Part shown: positions 7,861 to 15,859 of the stretch, piece after piece
Layout: each line of letters starts with the position of its first letter
Numbering within the stretch: the first letter of the stretch is position 1
Notes under the pieces: generated by a model
Seen by the model: only the letters and a program-made list of their open reading frames with translations
What the model was told of the DNA's origin: nothing
Databases searched by the model: none
Assembly: GCA_964448105.1 (NCBI GenBank)
Contig: CAYUVK010000039.1
Location: forward strand, 1-40,591
DNA: 40,591 nucleotides
Direction: 5' to 3'
DNA from: CAVQBP01 sp964448105
Lineage (GTDB): Bacteria > Bacteroidota > Ignavibacteria > Ignavibacteriales > Ignavibacteriaceae
Translations under genes and position numbers: made by a program

Positions 7861-10281
7861 ATGATGAAGGCTACATTTTTACAAGACAATCGTTCTATAA
7901 TACTATTTTTAGCGGTATTTCTGTTTCTATTTAATCTACTTGGGGTCGTTAATTCATTAGCTCAGGAAATGCCTCTCGTCTATGATGTTGAGAATACAGG
8001 TGCGGCCTATCCGGTACCTTATTTGCCTTCATTCAGCGAACTCCCTGTCATCAAGTCCTTGCCCGACCCGTTTGAGTGGGCCGATGGTAGAGGTCGCATT
8101 TCTCACTTCTCCGATTGGGAGTACCGGCGTGCCGAGATCGGTGCTCAGATCCAACATTATGAGATCGGTGAAAAGCCGGCTCGTCCGGACAGCATTACTG
8201 CTAGCTACTCTGATAGTGTACTTACAGTGAAAGTTACTGTGGACGGCCAAACACTCACGCTGACTTCGCAAGTTATCCTCCCGGCTGGAACCGGACCCTT
8301 CCCTGCAGTGATCGGTATGGCGTTCTTTCCAGGTAGTGGCGGCACAGGTAGTCTGCCATCCAACATTTTTACCAGTCGCAATATTGCAACCATCGAATTT
8401 GTCCATAATCAGGTAACGACTTATGGCAGCCCGAGTAATACGGATCCCTACTACCGGCTTTACCCTAATCTTAACATTACTAATACGGGACAATACAGTG
8501 CATGGGCTTGGGGAGTCAGTCGTATAATCGATGGCTTGGAGCTGGTTCAGAATGTTCTCCCCATAGACCTAAAGCACATAGCCGTTACCGGTTGTTCCTA
8601 TGCCGGTAAAATGGCACTCTTTGCCGGGGCGCTTGACGAGCGTGTTGCGCTTACAATTGCCCAGGAATCGGGCGGAGGTGGTGCTACGTCGTGGCGATAC
8701 TCGCAATCCGAGCCTAATGGTACCGTGGAAAAAATAGATAATACAGATTATAAATGGTTTATGGATTCGATGCACCAATTTGCCGGCGACAATGTTTCGC
8801 GCCTCCCGGAGGATCATCATGAGTTAATGGCTATGGTGGCACCACGGGCGTTGTTAGTTACGGCAAACCCGGATTATACATGGCTGTCAAATCCGTCCTG
8901 CGACGTCTGTAGTAGGGCTTGTCAGCAGGTCTATAATACTTTAGGCATTGCCGACAGGTTCGGCTTTTCCATTGTCGGTGGGCATTCACACTGCCAGGTT
9001 CCAGGCAGCCAGATACCGGAAATTGAAGCCTTTGTGGACAAGTTCCTGCTTGGCAAGGATACCGTAAATACGAACAACATATCCGACAGTCCGTATAATA
9101 TTAACCTTTCCCCCTGGATTACGTGGACTAACCCGAATCTTTCTAACGGTACATCTTTTTTTGGAAAGACATCTTTAATCTATCCTTCCAATCTTCAGAA
9201 AAGTCTGGATAAAAATGTTACCTTTAAATGGAACAAGGTAAAAGATGCCGAGAAATATTATATCGAATTATCAACTGTCCCGACTTTTAAAAATATTGCT
9301 GAAATTGATTCAACAACAGATACGGTAAAAACAATCAGCGGCTTATTAGACGGCAAAAGATATTATTGGCGTGTCCAGGTAAAAAGTGCTGCTGGTTCAG
9401 GTCCATTGAGTGATGTATGGAACTTCGCCACATACATACCTTTACCAGATATGCCGCAATTAGTTTCTGTCACTCCATATCCAAATCGACCAGACTATGT
9501 TACTTTGATGTGGAATAAAGTAGAAAACGCTGATAAATACATAATTCAACTATCTCATTCCCCAAGTTTCTCTGCTCTTTTTTATTCAGATTCTACAACA
9601 TCAGATACCGTCAAAGTTGTATCGGGGATTTCCGAAGGACTAGAATACTTTTGGCGAGTTCAAGCAAAAAATGTTGAAGGCCCTGGTCCATGGAGCGATT
9701 CGAATTTTACCATAATCTTAGCACCGACGGATCTTGTTTTGCAAAGAAGTGCAGTAAATGAAATCACTCTTACTTGGAAGAATAACTCATCAATTAAAGA
9801 TGGATATGTAATTGAACGTAAGCAGAGTCCCCAAACATCATTCACAGTTATTGATACTTTAAAAGGAAGCGGGAATGAATATGCAGATACAACAGTAGAA
9901 CAATCTCAAACCTATACTTACAGAATAAAAGCTTATAAAGGATCTGCGGTATCAGAATACAGCAATGAGGCTTCTCTAAGTTTAGTAGGTGTTATAGAAG
10001 GAAAAGAAGAAATACCAACAGAGTATTCAATAAGTCAGAACTATCCCAACCCGTTCAACCCAACTACAAAAATAAAATTTGCTTTGCCGCAAACAGCACT
10101 AACAAAAATAATTATTTACGATATTCTTGGCAGGGAAGTGCAGACACTAATAAATAGAGAGTTAGAAGCAGGCTATCATGAAATTGGTATCGATGCACAC
10201 AATTTACCAAGCGGGATTTATTTATATAGGATGCAGGCCGGAAGTTTTACATTAACAAAGAAATTTGTCTTGCTGAAGTAA
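7861..10281 (+). CDS. Secreted CE15 glucuronoyl esterase-like enzyme with FnIII modules and T9SS tail
   Basis: The 806-residue protein starts with a signal peptide (about residues 1-35, ending near LAQEM). Residues about 40-405 match carbohydrate esterase family 15: nucleophile region GCSYAGK (Ser246), QESGGGG (Glu269) and GGHSHCQ (His375/His377), plus the family landmarks APRALLVTANPDYTWL and NTLGIADRFGFS. CE15 enzymes cleave the ester bond between glucuronic acid of xylan and lignin alcohols. Residue 247 is Tyr where the family signature GCSRxGK has Arg. Three fibronectin-type-III-like domains follow (about 436-520, 525-617, 618-705). Residues about 725-806 are a type IX secretion sorting domain (SQNYPNPFNPTTKIKF … GYHEIGIDAHNLPSGIYLYR). 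The gene stands alone between a possible regulated promoter and a strong terminator. Catalytic-domain DNA is much more GC-rich than the tail. Confidence 0.88.
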   Translation: MMKATFLQDNRSIILFLAVFLFLFNLLGVVNSLAQEMPLVYDVENTGAAYPVPYLPSFSELPVIKSLPDPFEWADGRGRISHFSDWEYRRAEIGAQIQHYEIGEKPARPDSITASYSDSVLTVKVTVDGQTLTLTSQVILPAGTGPFPAVIGMAFFPGSGGTGSLPSNIFTSRNIATIEFVHNQVTTYGSPSNTDPYYRLYPNLNITNTGQYSAWAWGVSRIIDGLELVQNVLPIDLKHIAVTGCSYAGKMALFAGALDERVALTIAQESGGGGATSWRYSQSEPNGTVEKIDNTDYKWFMDSMHQFAGDNVSRLPEDHHELMAMVAPRALLVTANPDYTWLSNPSCDVCSRACQQVYNTLGIADRFGFSIVGGHSHCQVPGSQIPEIEAFVDKFLLGKDTVNTNNISDSPYNINLSPWITWTNPNLSNGTSFFGKTSLIYPSNLQKSLDKNVTFKWNKVKDAEKYYIELSTVPTFKNIAEIDSTTDTVKTISGLLDGKRYYWRVQVKSAAGSGPLSDVWNFATYIPLPDMPQLVSVTPYPNRPDYVTLMWNKVENADKYIIQLSHSPSFSALFYSDSTTSDTVKVVSGISEGLEYFWRVQAKNVEGPGPWSDSNFTIILAPTDLVLQRSAVNEITLTWKNNSSIKDGYVIERKQSPQTSFTVIDTLKGSGNEYADTTVEQSQTYTYRIKAYKGSAVSEYSNEASLSLVGVIEGKEEIPTEYSISQNYPNPFNPTTKIKFALPQTALTKIIIYDILGREVQTLINRELEAGYHEIGIDAHNLPSGIYLYRMQAGSFTLTKKFVLLK

Positions 10282-10291
10282 TTTATATCAT

Positions 10292-10335
10292 AAAAGGTGA
10301 TCTCTTTGTGCTCTCAGAAAAGAGGTCACCTTTTT
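10292..10335 (+). terminator. Intrinsic terminator of the esterase gene
   Basis: AAAAGGTGATCTCTTT (10292-10307) pairs with AAAGAGGTCACCTTTT with one G-T wobble, around a 10-nt loop, and ends in TTTTT (10331-10335). It starts 10 bp after the stop codon. Confidence 0.85.
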
Positions 10336-10374
10336 ATTGTCTGATAAACATTGAGCATGTTGCTTGATGACAGT

Positions 10375-10427
10375 CTTCGATAAACTCAGACTGACATGTG
10401 CTCTATGTCATGGTGAGCTTGTCGAAC
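10375..10427. repeat. Imperfect inverted repeat, REP-like
   Basis: Two 23-nt arms (10375-10397 and 10405-10427) are mostly complementary around the 7-nt loop GTGCTCT. The arms carry CTTCGATAAACTCAG and the inverted GAGCTTGTCGAAC. This type of hairpin (…TTCGACAAGCTCA…) recurs between genes in many genomes and resembles a dispersed extragenic palindrome. It lies between convergent genes. Confidence 0.6.
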
Positions 10428-10456
10428 CATGACTCGTACTGCCCTCTGCCGTATTT

Positions 10457-11098
10457 TTATATTACCCCTGCTGCAGTGCTTGTCCAGAATATTTCTTCAG
10501 TGTTCATCTTTTTCCCCAAAACCGCAGTATAAACAATAGGATTAGGAAATTTCTTTAATCCCTTTAGTATTTCATCATTAAGAGAAACTTTTAATGGAAT
10601 TTCCGGCATTCCTCTTTCAATAGTTACACTCTGTTTAATAATTATATCATTTCCGAAAAAGAAAACAAGACAAAGTAGAGCAGGGGAGTTAATTTTATCC
10701 TGCGGATAAGAAATATTCAGCTCCAGCTCATTTTCTTCATTTATTAATAAAGAAGATAATGTTAATGGTAAGCCGCCAGGAGTAATTTTATTAGCTGCAG
10801 TAAGTCTGCCGGAGTTTACCAGTTTAGAATTATATTTTATTATCCTGTGATAGGAATTTGTCCCTTCTATTTTTGCCGAAGACCAGGCTTCTTTTAATTT
10901 CGGGATAGAATTAACAGTAATCGCAAATCTAACGGCAGCGGCAAAATTTGCTCTCCCTTTTTTAGCTTCTGCAGTCTGGCTGATATTATGCTTCTTTGCA
11001 CCCAGGGACATAAATTTTTTCCCGTTCATCTTCCGGAATACAACATCTCCCAGCTTTCCGGATAATAAACCAAGAATGGCGCTGTCTACTCTTGCCAA
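10457..11098 (-). CDS. DUF6266-like protein of unknown function
   Basis: The 213-residue protein begins MARVDSAILGLLSGKLGDVV, the N-terminal pattern (start, then GxLSGKxGxVV) of the DUF6266-like family widespread in Bacteroidota; the family assignment is from memory. A central segment WSSAKIEGTNSYHRIIKYNS and a C-terminal beta-rich part follow. There is no signal peptide, membrane segment or catalytic motif. It lies alone on the minus strand between the esterase and the divergent asnA gene. Function is unknown. Confidence 0.6.
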   Translation of the reverse strand: MARVDSAILGLLSGKLGDVVFRKMNGKKFMSLGAKKHNISQTAEAKKGRANFAAAVRFAITVNSIPKLKEAWSSAKIEGTNSYHRIIKYNSKLVNSGRLTAANKITPGGLPLTLSSLLINEENELELNISYPQDKINSPALLCLVFFFGNDIIIKQSVTIERGMPEIPLKVSLNDEILKGLKKFPNPIVYTAVLGKKMNTEEIFWTSTAAGVI

Positions 11099-11235
11099 TT
11101 TAAGTCTATTGTCTTAGTTTACTTTATTTATTTTGTATGAACAAAAGCTTAAACTCTATGGAATTAATAATACAAGGAAATTTTAAAAGACTTATATTTC
11201 AGTAAGCTTTAAACAAAATTTAAAGGAATAAAACC

Positions 11236-12366
11236 ATGGGAGATAAAAAAGCAGACTTAGCAGGCCCCGGAATCGGTAACTATGACGAACTGGACAAAAT
11301 CCTTCCGTCTGATTACCATTCGCTGCTCGGACCAAAGGAAACACAAAAAGCAATTTTTGAAGTCAAAGATTATATCGAAGATCATTTGTGCAAAGCACTG
11401 AACCTGACAATGGTACAGGTCCCGTTAATCGTCGATGTAGAAAGCGGTGTTAACGATATGCTGGACCGGGATGGTTCACGTACTCCAATTCAATTCCATA
11501 TCACTAACGATTATAATCAGCACCCCATTGATGCACAGGTGGTACAGGCTGCAACTAAGTGGAAACGTGTTGCTCTTAAGCAATTTAAGATGAAAGTCGG
11601 CGAAGGGCTTTGCACCGATATGCGCGCTGTACGTAAGGACTATTTCCTCGATCACGACCATAGTGTTTATGTTGACCAATGGGACTGGGAAAAGATCATC
11701 ACAGCCAAGCAGCGAAATTTAAAATATCTTAAAGACGTTGTTGAAAAAATTTGGAGTGTACTGAAAGGCGCAGAGCGACACGTTCAGAAGAAGTTCCCAA
11801 AACTAAAAACAAAAAAATATCCTAATCTTCCTGAAGAACTTTCATTCTTCCATGCCGAAGAAATATTAGATACGTATCCGGAGCTGCCGCGTAAGCAGCG
11901 AGAAACAGAAATTCTTCAGAAATACCCCGCAATCTTCATTATAGGTATTGGCTGGTCTTTAAAGGATGGCTATCCGCACGAAATGCGAGCTGCAGATTAC
12001 GACGACTGGGTTACAGAAACTAAATCAAAGGATGGACAGATTAAGCATGGTTTAAACGGTGATATACTTGTGTGGAATCCAGTCACCAAACGACGTCATG
12101 AGTTGACCTCAATGGGAATCCGGGTCAATGCCGAAACTCTTAAGCAGCAGCTTGAAATGTCAGGGCAGCTTGACTCGCTAAAGTTCCCATATCATCAGGG
12201 TATTATCAATGGTGAGCTTCCTTTAAGCATAGGCGGCGGTATCGGGCAGTCCCGTACTCTAATGCTTCTGTTAAAAAAGGCTCATCTTGGAGAAGTAAGT
12301 GTTACTGTTTGGCCGAATGTACTTAAAGAGATGTGCGCAAAGAAAAACATATTCGTTCTACACTGA
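11236..12366 (+). CDS. asnA: Aspartate-ammonia ligase (asparagine synthetase A)
   Basis: AsnA makes asparagine from aspartate, ammonia and ATP (EC 6.3.1.1) and has a class II aminoacyl-tRNA-synthetase fold. Family landmarks are MVQVPLIVDVESGVNDMLD, CTDMRAVRKDYFLDHDHSVY, VDQWDWEKII and the C-terminal LPLSIGGGIGQSRTLMLLL, which is the ATP-binding motif 3. The protein is 376 residues, somewhat longer than the 330 residues of E. coli AsnA; the extra length sits in the charged segment around residues 170-235 (FPKLKTKKYPNLPEELSFF). AAGGA about 10 nt before ATG supports the start. Base composition is slightly higher in GC than in the neighbours. The gene is monocistronic and ends at a hairpin shared with the convergent AraC gene. 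Confidence 0.93.
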   Translation: MGDKKADLAGPGIGNYDELDKILPSDYHSLLGPKETQKAIFEVKDYIEDHLCKALNLTMVQVPLIVDVESGVNDMLDRDGSRTPIQFHITNDYNQHPIDAQVVQAATKWKRVALKQFKMKVGEGLCTDMRAVRKDYFLDHDHSVYVDQWDWEKIITAKQRNLKYLKDVVEKIWSVLKGAERHVQKKFPKLKTKKYPNLPEELSFFHAEEILDTYPELPRKQRETEILQKYPAIFIIGIGWSLKDGYPHEMRAADYDDWVTETKSKDGQIKHGLNGDILVWNPVTKRRHELTSMGIRVNAETLKQQLEMSGQLDSLKFPYHQGIINGELPLSIGGGIGQSRTLMLLLKKAHLGEVSVTVWPNVLKEMCAKKNIFVLH

Positions 12367-12425
12367 AACATTTTTTATCTTGGGAAAAAATAAACTATTT
12401 AAAACTTCTTTTTAAAATTCAAATA

Positions 12426-12453
12426 AGGGAGATTTTTTCATAAAGATCTCCCT
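12426..12453. terminator. Bidirectional hairpin between asnA and the AraC gene
   Basis: AGGGAGAT (12426-12433) and ATCTCCCT (12446-12453) form a perfect 8-bp stem with a 12-nt loop in the 101-bp gap between two convergent genes. T-rich sequence flanks it on the minus-strand side. Confidence 0.6.
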
Positions 12454-12467
12454 ATAAATTGAATGAA

Positions 12468-13361
12468 TTAATTTAGAAGCTGGTTTTTATATTCCTTTGG
12501 ACTAATACCTACTTCTTTTTTGAATAACCTGGAAAAGTATGGCGGGTTTTCAAAGCCGAGCCGGTATGCAATTTCGGAAATGCTATTGTCACCGGCAACA
12601 AGCATATTTTTAGCTTCGGAGATTACATATAGATGTATCAATTCCAAAGCGGTTTTTCCTGTCTCCTGCTTTAATAAATCACTTAAATATTTTGGAGATA
12701 GATTAAGCAGGGAAGCCATGTAGTTAACGGTGGGCAATCCTTTTTCTCCTGCATCTCCTTTTTCAAAATAAGAATTTAAGTGTTCATTGAATTTTGTAAT
12801 AGTGATACCTAATAAAGGTTTTCGATCAATGAACTGTCTTTTGTAAAATCGCTGAGCATATTTCAGCAGTGAATCAAGATGTGAAAGAATAATGGATTTG
12901 CTGAATTCGTCAGGATTGTTTTTATATTCAGTTTCCATCTTATGGAACAATGACCACATAACTTCTTTTTCTCTTGGTAAAAGATGAAGCGCTTCGTGAT
13001 TTTCGTAATCGAAAAAATTGTATTTCTTAATTTCCGTGAACAAAGGATGTCCCATTAAAAAGTCTTCATGTAGATGGATAACAAATCCCTTCTCATCTAG
13101 TTGAAGTCCTTTGGCTGTCAATACTTGATTTGGTTTAGTAAAAAACATTAACCCTGTGTTGTGGTCATATTTCGTTTTGCCGTACAGCAGCTCACCTGAT
13201 TTTACTTTTTTGAAACAAATAATATAAAAGTTACAAGCGAACTCCATATTTCTTTCAAGAGGAGATGCACTGGTGAGCAGGTTTAAGCTTATTAACGGGT
13301 GTTCAGGAATTGGGAAACCCTCTGCCTGATCTAATTCACTAATGGTTTTAAAATGTTTCAT
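12468..13361 (-). CDS. AraC-family transcriptional regulator
   Basis: I place the start at the ATG 13359-13361 (MKHFKTISELDQAEGFPIP…), because homologous regulators usually begin at this position. A longer frame to 13466 would overlap the upstream aldo/keto reductase gene by 26 bp. The resulting 297-residue protein has an N-terminal sensor part and two C-terminal helix-turn-helix units: YMASLLNLSPKYLSDLLKQ and ISEIAYRLGFENPPYFSRLF, the second ending in the AraC hallmark KEVGISPKEYK. It lies just downstream of the aldo/keto reductase gene on the same strand and probably controls this redox cluster. No Shine-Dalgarno is seen. Ligand unknown. Confidence 0.85.
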   Translation of the reverse strand: MKHFKTISELDQAEGFPIPEHPLISLNLLTSASPLERNMEFACNFYIICFKKVKSGELLYGKTKYDHNTGLMFFTKPNQVLTAKGLQLDEKGFVIHLHEDFLMGHPLFTEIKKYNFFDYENHEALHLLPREKEVMWSLFHKMETEYKNNPDEFSKSIILSHLDSLLKYAQRFYKRQFIDRKPLLGITITKFNEHLNSYFEKGDAGEKGLPTVNYMASLLNLSPKYLSDLLKQETGKTALELIHLYVISEAKNMLVAGDNSISEIAYRLGFENPPYFSRLFKKEVGISPKEYKNQLLN

Positions 13362-13440
13362 TGAATTATAAATTATTAAATGTTGATGTTTATTACAATA
13401 TGTTTCCTTAAATGTTTCACTATAATTCTCTATAGTAAGT

Positions 13441-14292
13441 TTAAATATCAAGTTTTCTTGTTCCAATCCATTTTACCATTTCAGGATCACGATGATCGAA
13501 GAAACTGCTCTTATTCATATCTAACTTTATAATTGCATTCATATCTTCGGAACTCAGTTCAAAATCAAAGACATTAAAATTTTCAATAATTCTTTCCTTA
13601 TGAACTGATTTTGGAATGACAACGACTCCTCTTTGTATAAGCCATCGCAGAATTACCTGGCCGACAGTTTTATTATATTTTTTTGCAATGGAAGATATCA
13701 ATTCATTTTTGAAAATGTTATTTTTTCCTTCGGCAAATGGCCCCCATGATTCAATCTGAACTTTATTTTCCTGTAGGAATTTCTGAGTATCGATTTGCTG
13801 ATGGAAGGGATGTGTTTCGATTTGATTAACTGCAGGAACTACTTCATTAAAAATCATTAAATCCATTACCCGATCCGGTTGAAAGTTAGAGATGCCGATG
13901 GCTTTAGTCTTTCCTTCACGATATAATTCCTGCATTGCACGCCATGAACCGTGAACATCACCAATTGGCTGATGAATTAAATATAGATCAAGATAATCCA
14001 ATTGCAATCTTTTTAAAGATTTTTCAAAAGCCTTTTTTGTATTTTCATAACCGGTATCCTGAACCCACAGTTTTGTAGTTACGAATAATTCTTCTCTTGG
14101 CACACCACTTTTTTTGATTGCTTTTCCAACTGCATCTTCATTTAAATAGGCAGCGGCAGTATCAATTAAACGATAGCCGGCGTTTATAGCTTCAAGCACA
14201 CTCCTTTCACATTCTTTAGCATCCGGGATTTGATACACACCAAATCCAAGAATGGGCATTTCCACTCCATTATTTAATACAACTTTTTTCAT
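13441..14292 (-). CDS. Aldo/keto reductase (2,5-diketo-gluconate reductase-like)
   Basis: The 283-residue TIM-barrel enzyme has the full catalytic tetrad Asp44, Tyr49, Lys74 and His107, in LIDTAAAY, TTKLW and LIHQP. It also has the NADPH-binding segments GISNF and IPKSVHKERIIENF (about residues 220-240). It reduces aldehydes or ketones with NAD(P)H; the physiological substrate cannot be told from sequence. AAGGAC lies about 9 nt upstream of ATG. It sits upstream of the AraC gene and downstream of a carboxymuconolactone-decarboxylase-like gene, all on the same strand, and a second, different aldo/keto reductase is encoded 1.6 kb away. Confidence 0.9.
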   Translation of the reverse strand: MKKVVLNNGVEMPILGFGVYQIPDAKECERSVLEAINAGYRLIDTAAAYLNEDAVGKAIKKSGVPREELFVTTKLWVQDTGYENTKKAFEKSLKRLQLDYLDLYLIHQPIGDVHGSWRAMQELYREGKTKAIGISNFQPDRVMDLMIFNEVVPAVNQIETHPFHQQIDTQKFLQENKVQIESWGPFAEGKNNIFKNELISSIAKKYNKTVGQVILRWLIQRGVVVIPKSVHKERIIENFNVFDFELSSEDMNAIIKLDMNKSSFFDHRDPEMVKWIGTRKLDI

Positions 14293-14385
14293 AATACTTG
14301 TCCTTAATGTGATTTAATCTTTTGACACGTTTTTTTATCTTTAATGTTATGCTCTATTTTAATATTTGGACAACTTCTGATCAAA

Positions 14386-15186
14386 TTATTTATTTTTTAA
14401 TGAAGCCATATCAACTTCATTTAAACATTTTATTGCATTAAGTGTGCGTGGGTTGCCTATGTAGGGCAGTAGTTGTGTAGTCACACCAAGCAAGGTTTCT
14501 TTATCGTTTCCCACCTTCACATTGCCCTGGATATGTCCTTTCACTTGTGATTCTGTTCCATCCATACTGATGAGCATTGAATAGGTTAATAACTCTCTTG
14601 TTTTGATGTTCAATCCGTTTCGAGTGTAATAATCACCAAAGCAATTTGCAGATAAATATTTTTGAATATGAAGTTGATTTTCGGGAGAGGTTTCATACAT
14701 TTTATCAATCCTTTCACCAAAAATTGATTTTTGTAAGGCCAAGCCTTTTTCAAAGCGAGTTTCATGTGATGTGGTTGATTGTCCTTTAAGCGGTAGTTCA
14801 ATACCTCTTTCAGTAAGTATTTCATTGGTGGTATAAATAAAATCAATCACTTTTGCCATTCCCACATAAAGAACAGACTGATACAAAATCTCTTTCACCT
14901 CAACGGGAGTAACTCCTACATTTAGTGCAGCATTCAAAAACATTTTGTATTCTGTGAGAGCTTGACTTGCAATAGTAGAACCCAAAATCATCATTACCCT
15001 GGTTTTTGTGTCGGGATTGCCATAGCTAATTACTTCATCGAAAGCAAAGTTGTCAAACACTTCAATTAATTCCGGGTCGGTTTCTTTTGCTTTCGATTTA
15101 TAATTTGGCCATAGTTTTTCATGGTTCTTAATTGCAGTATCTGTTAGTTTTATTTTTTTAGTTTGTTTTGGTTCAGATGTCTTCAT
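14386..15186 (-). CDS. Carboxymuconolactone decarboxylase-like protein with two CMD domains
   Basis: The 266-residue protein contains two copies of the CMD/AhpD-type helical domain. The first lies at about residues 40-125 (NFAFDEVISYGNPDTKTRVM…VTPVEVKEILYQSVLYVGMAK) and the second at about 155-255 (CFGDYYTRNGLNIKTRELLTYSMLIS…VKGHIQGNVKVGNDKE). The redox CxxC of AhpD is absent in both, so a peroxidase role is unlikely. Proteins like this one accompany aldo/keto reductases and SDRs in small stress or aromatic-metabolism clusters in many Bacteroidota. Exact function unknown. GAGGT before ATG is a plausible ribosome binding site. Confidence 0.82.
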   Translation of the reverse strand: MKTSEPKQTKKIKLTDTAIKNHEKLWPNYKSKAKETDPELIEVFDNFAFDEVISYGNPDTKTRVMMILGSTIASQALTEYKMFLNAALNVGVTPVEVKEILYQSVLYVGMAKVIDFIYTTNEILTERGIELPLKGQSTTSHETRFEKGLALQKSIFGERIDKMYETSPENQLHIQKYLSANCFGDYYTRNGLNIKTRELLTYSMLISMDGTESQVKGHIQGNVKVGNDKETLLGVTTQLLPYIGNPRTLNAIKCLNEVDMASLKNK

Positions 15187-15234
15187 AGTTTTTATGTTAC
15201 CTCAAGTGTTTAATAACTTCTCTCAAATCTTTAA

Positions 15235-15813
15235 TTAAGAGTTCGGCTTGTTGATGCCTAAGCTTTGTCGTTTATATTTGTCCGGTGATTTAACTATTTC
15301 CGAAACGAAAGCAGCAATGCTCTTGCGGGAAATTACGCTTCCTTTTTCCGGCTCACCTTTATAAGTTATTTCAAAATCCACTTCATCGGTATTTGTAAAT
15401 CAGGTAGGCCGCAAAATGGTATATTCCAAATCTGATGCTTCAATGACGTCTGTGGCAGCTCTGTAAGGTTTCAGCATTGTGCTTACCGGTTCATCATAAA
15501 TATTAATGGAAGAAATAAAGATGAGTTTCTTTACTCCTGTTTCGTCCATCGCTTTTACAATGTTCTTAGCCATTTGATCTAATTCACCGGCAAGATTTCC
15601 ATAAACAATATCCTGCCCTTGAATAGCTTCCTTCAATGATTTGTAATTCAGCACATCTCCTTCTATGATGTTACAACCGGAAACATCATTATTCCGCAAG
15701 CTGATTTTATTTCTTAAAAACAAAGTAAGATGTATACCTTCTTCTGCTTTTAATTTGTCGATTACATGTTTCGCCAAACTTCCGCTTGGACCTAATATGA
15801 TTACGTTTTTCAT
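15235..15813 (-). pseudogene. NAD(P)H-binding (NmrA/SDR-like) gene with one in-frame TGA
   Basis: The frame starts MKNVIILGPSGSLAKHVIDK, an atypical-SDR Rossmann fold (GPSGSLAKHV) with LKEAIQGQDIVYGNLAG and KKLIFISSINIYDEP. After 137 codons it meets TGA (complement of TCA at 15400-15402) in the motif LEYTILRPT-stop-FTNTDEV. The same frame continues for 54 more sensible codons (YKGEPEKGSVISRKSIAAFV…KYKRQSLGINKPNS) to a TAA at 15235-15237. In relatives this position is usually Trp (RPTWFTN), so one TGG-to-TGA change explains it. The product would lose its C-terminal third. A 192-residue intact protein is what the full frame predicts. It is either a recent pseudogene or a sequencing or strain-level mutation. 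Confidence 0.8.
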
Positions 15814-15859
15814 AGTTCTTTGCCTTAAAAAATTTTAGCTATTTCTTTTACTAATACTT

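Noticed and set aside
8029..8493. Minus-strand frame opposite the esterase
   Set aside because: It overlaps the middle of a well-supported CE15 catalytic domain and has no family features; GC-rich DNA tends to leave such frames open.
13362..13466. Longer start for the AraC gene
   Set aside because: The extra 35 residues have no regulator similarity and overlap the aldo/keto reductase gene; homologues begin at the MKHFKTISEL methionine.
15400..15402. TGA as selenocysteine or recoded codon
   Set aside because: The position is a Trp in relatives, not a redox site, no selenocysteine insertion hairpin is apparent, and other genes in the window use TGA as a normal stop.
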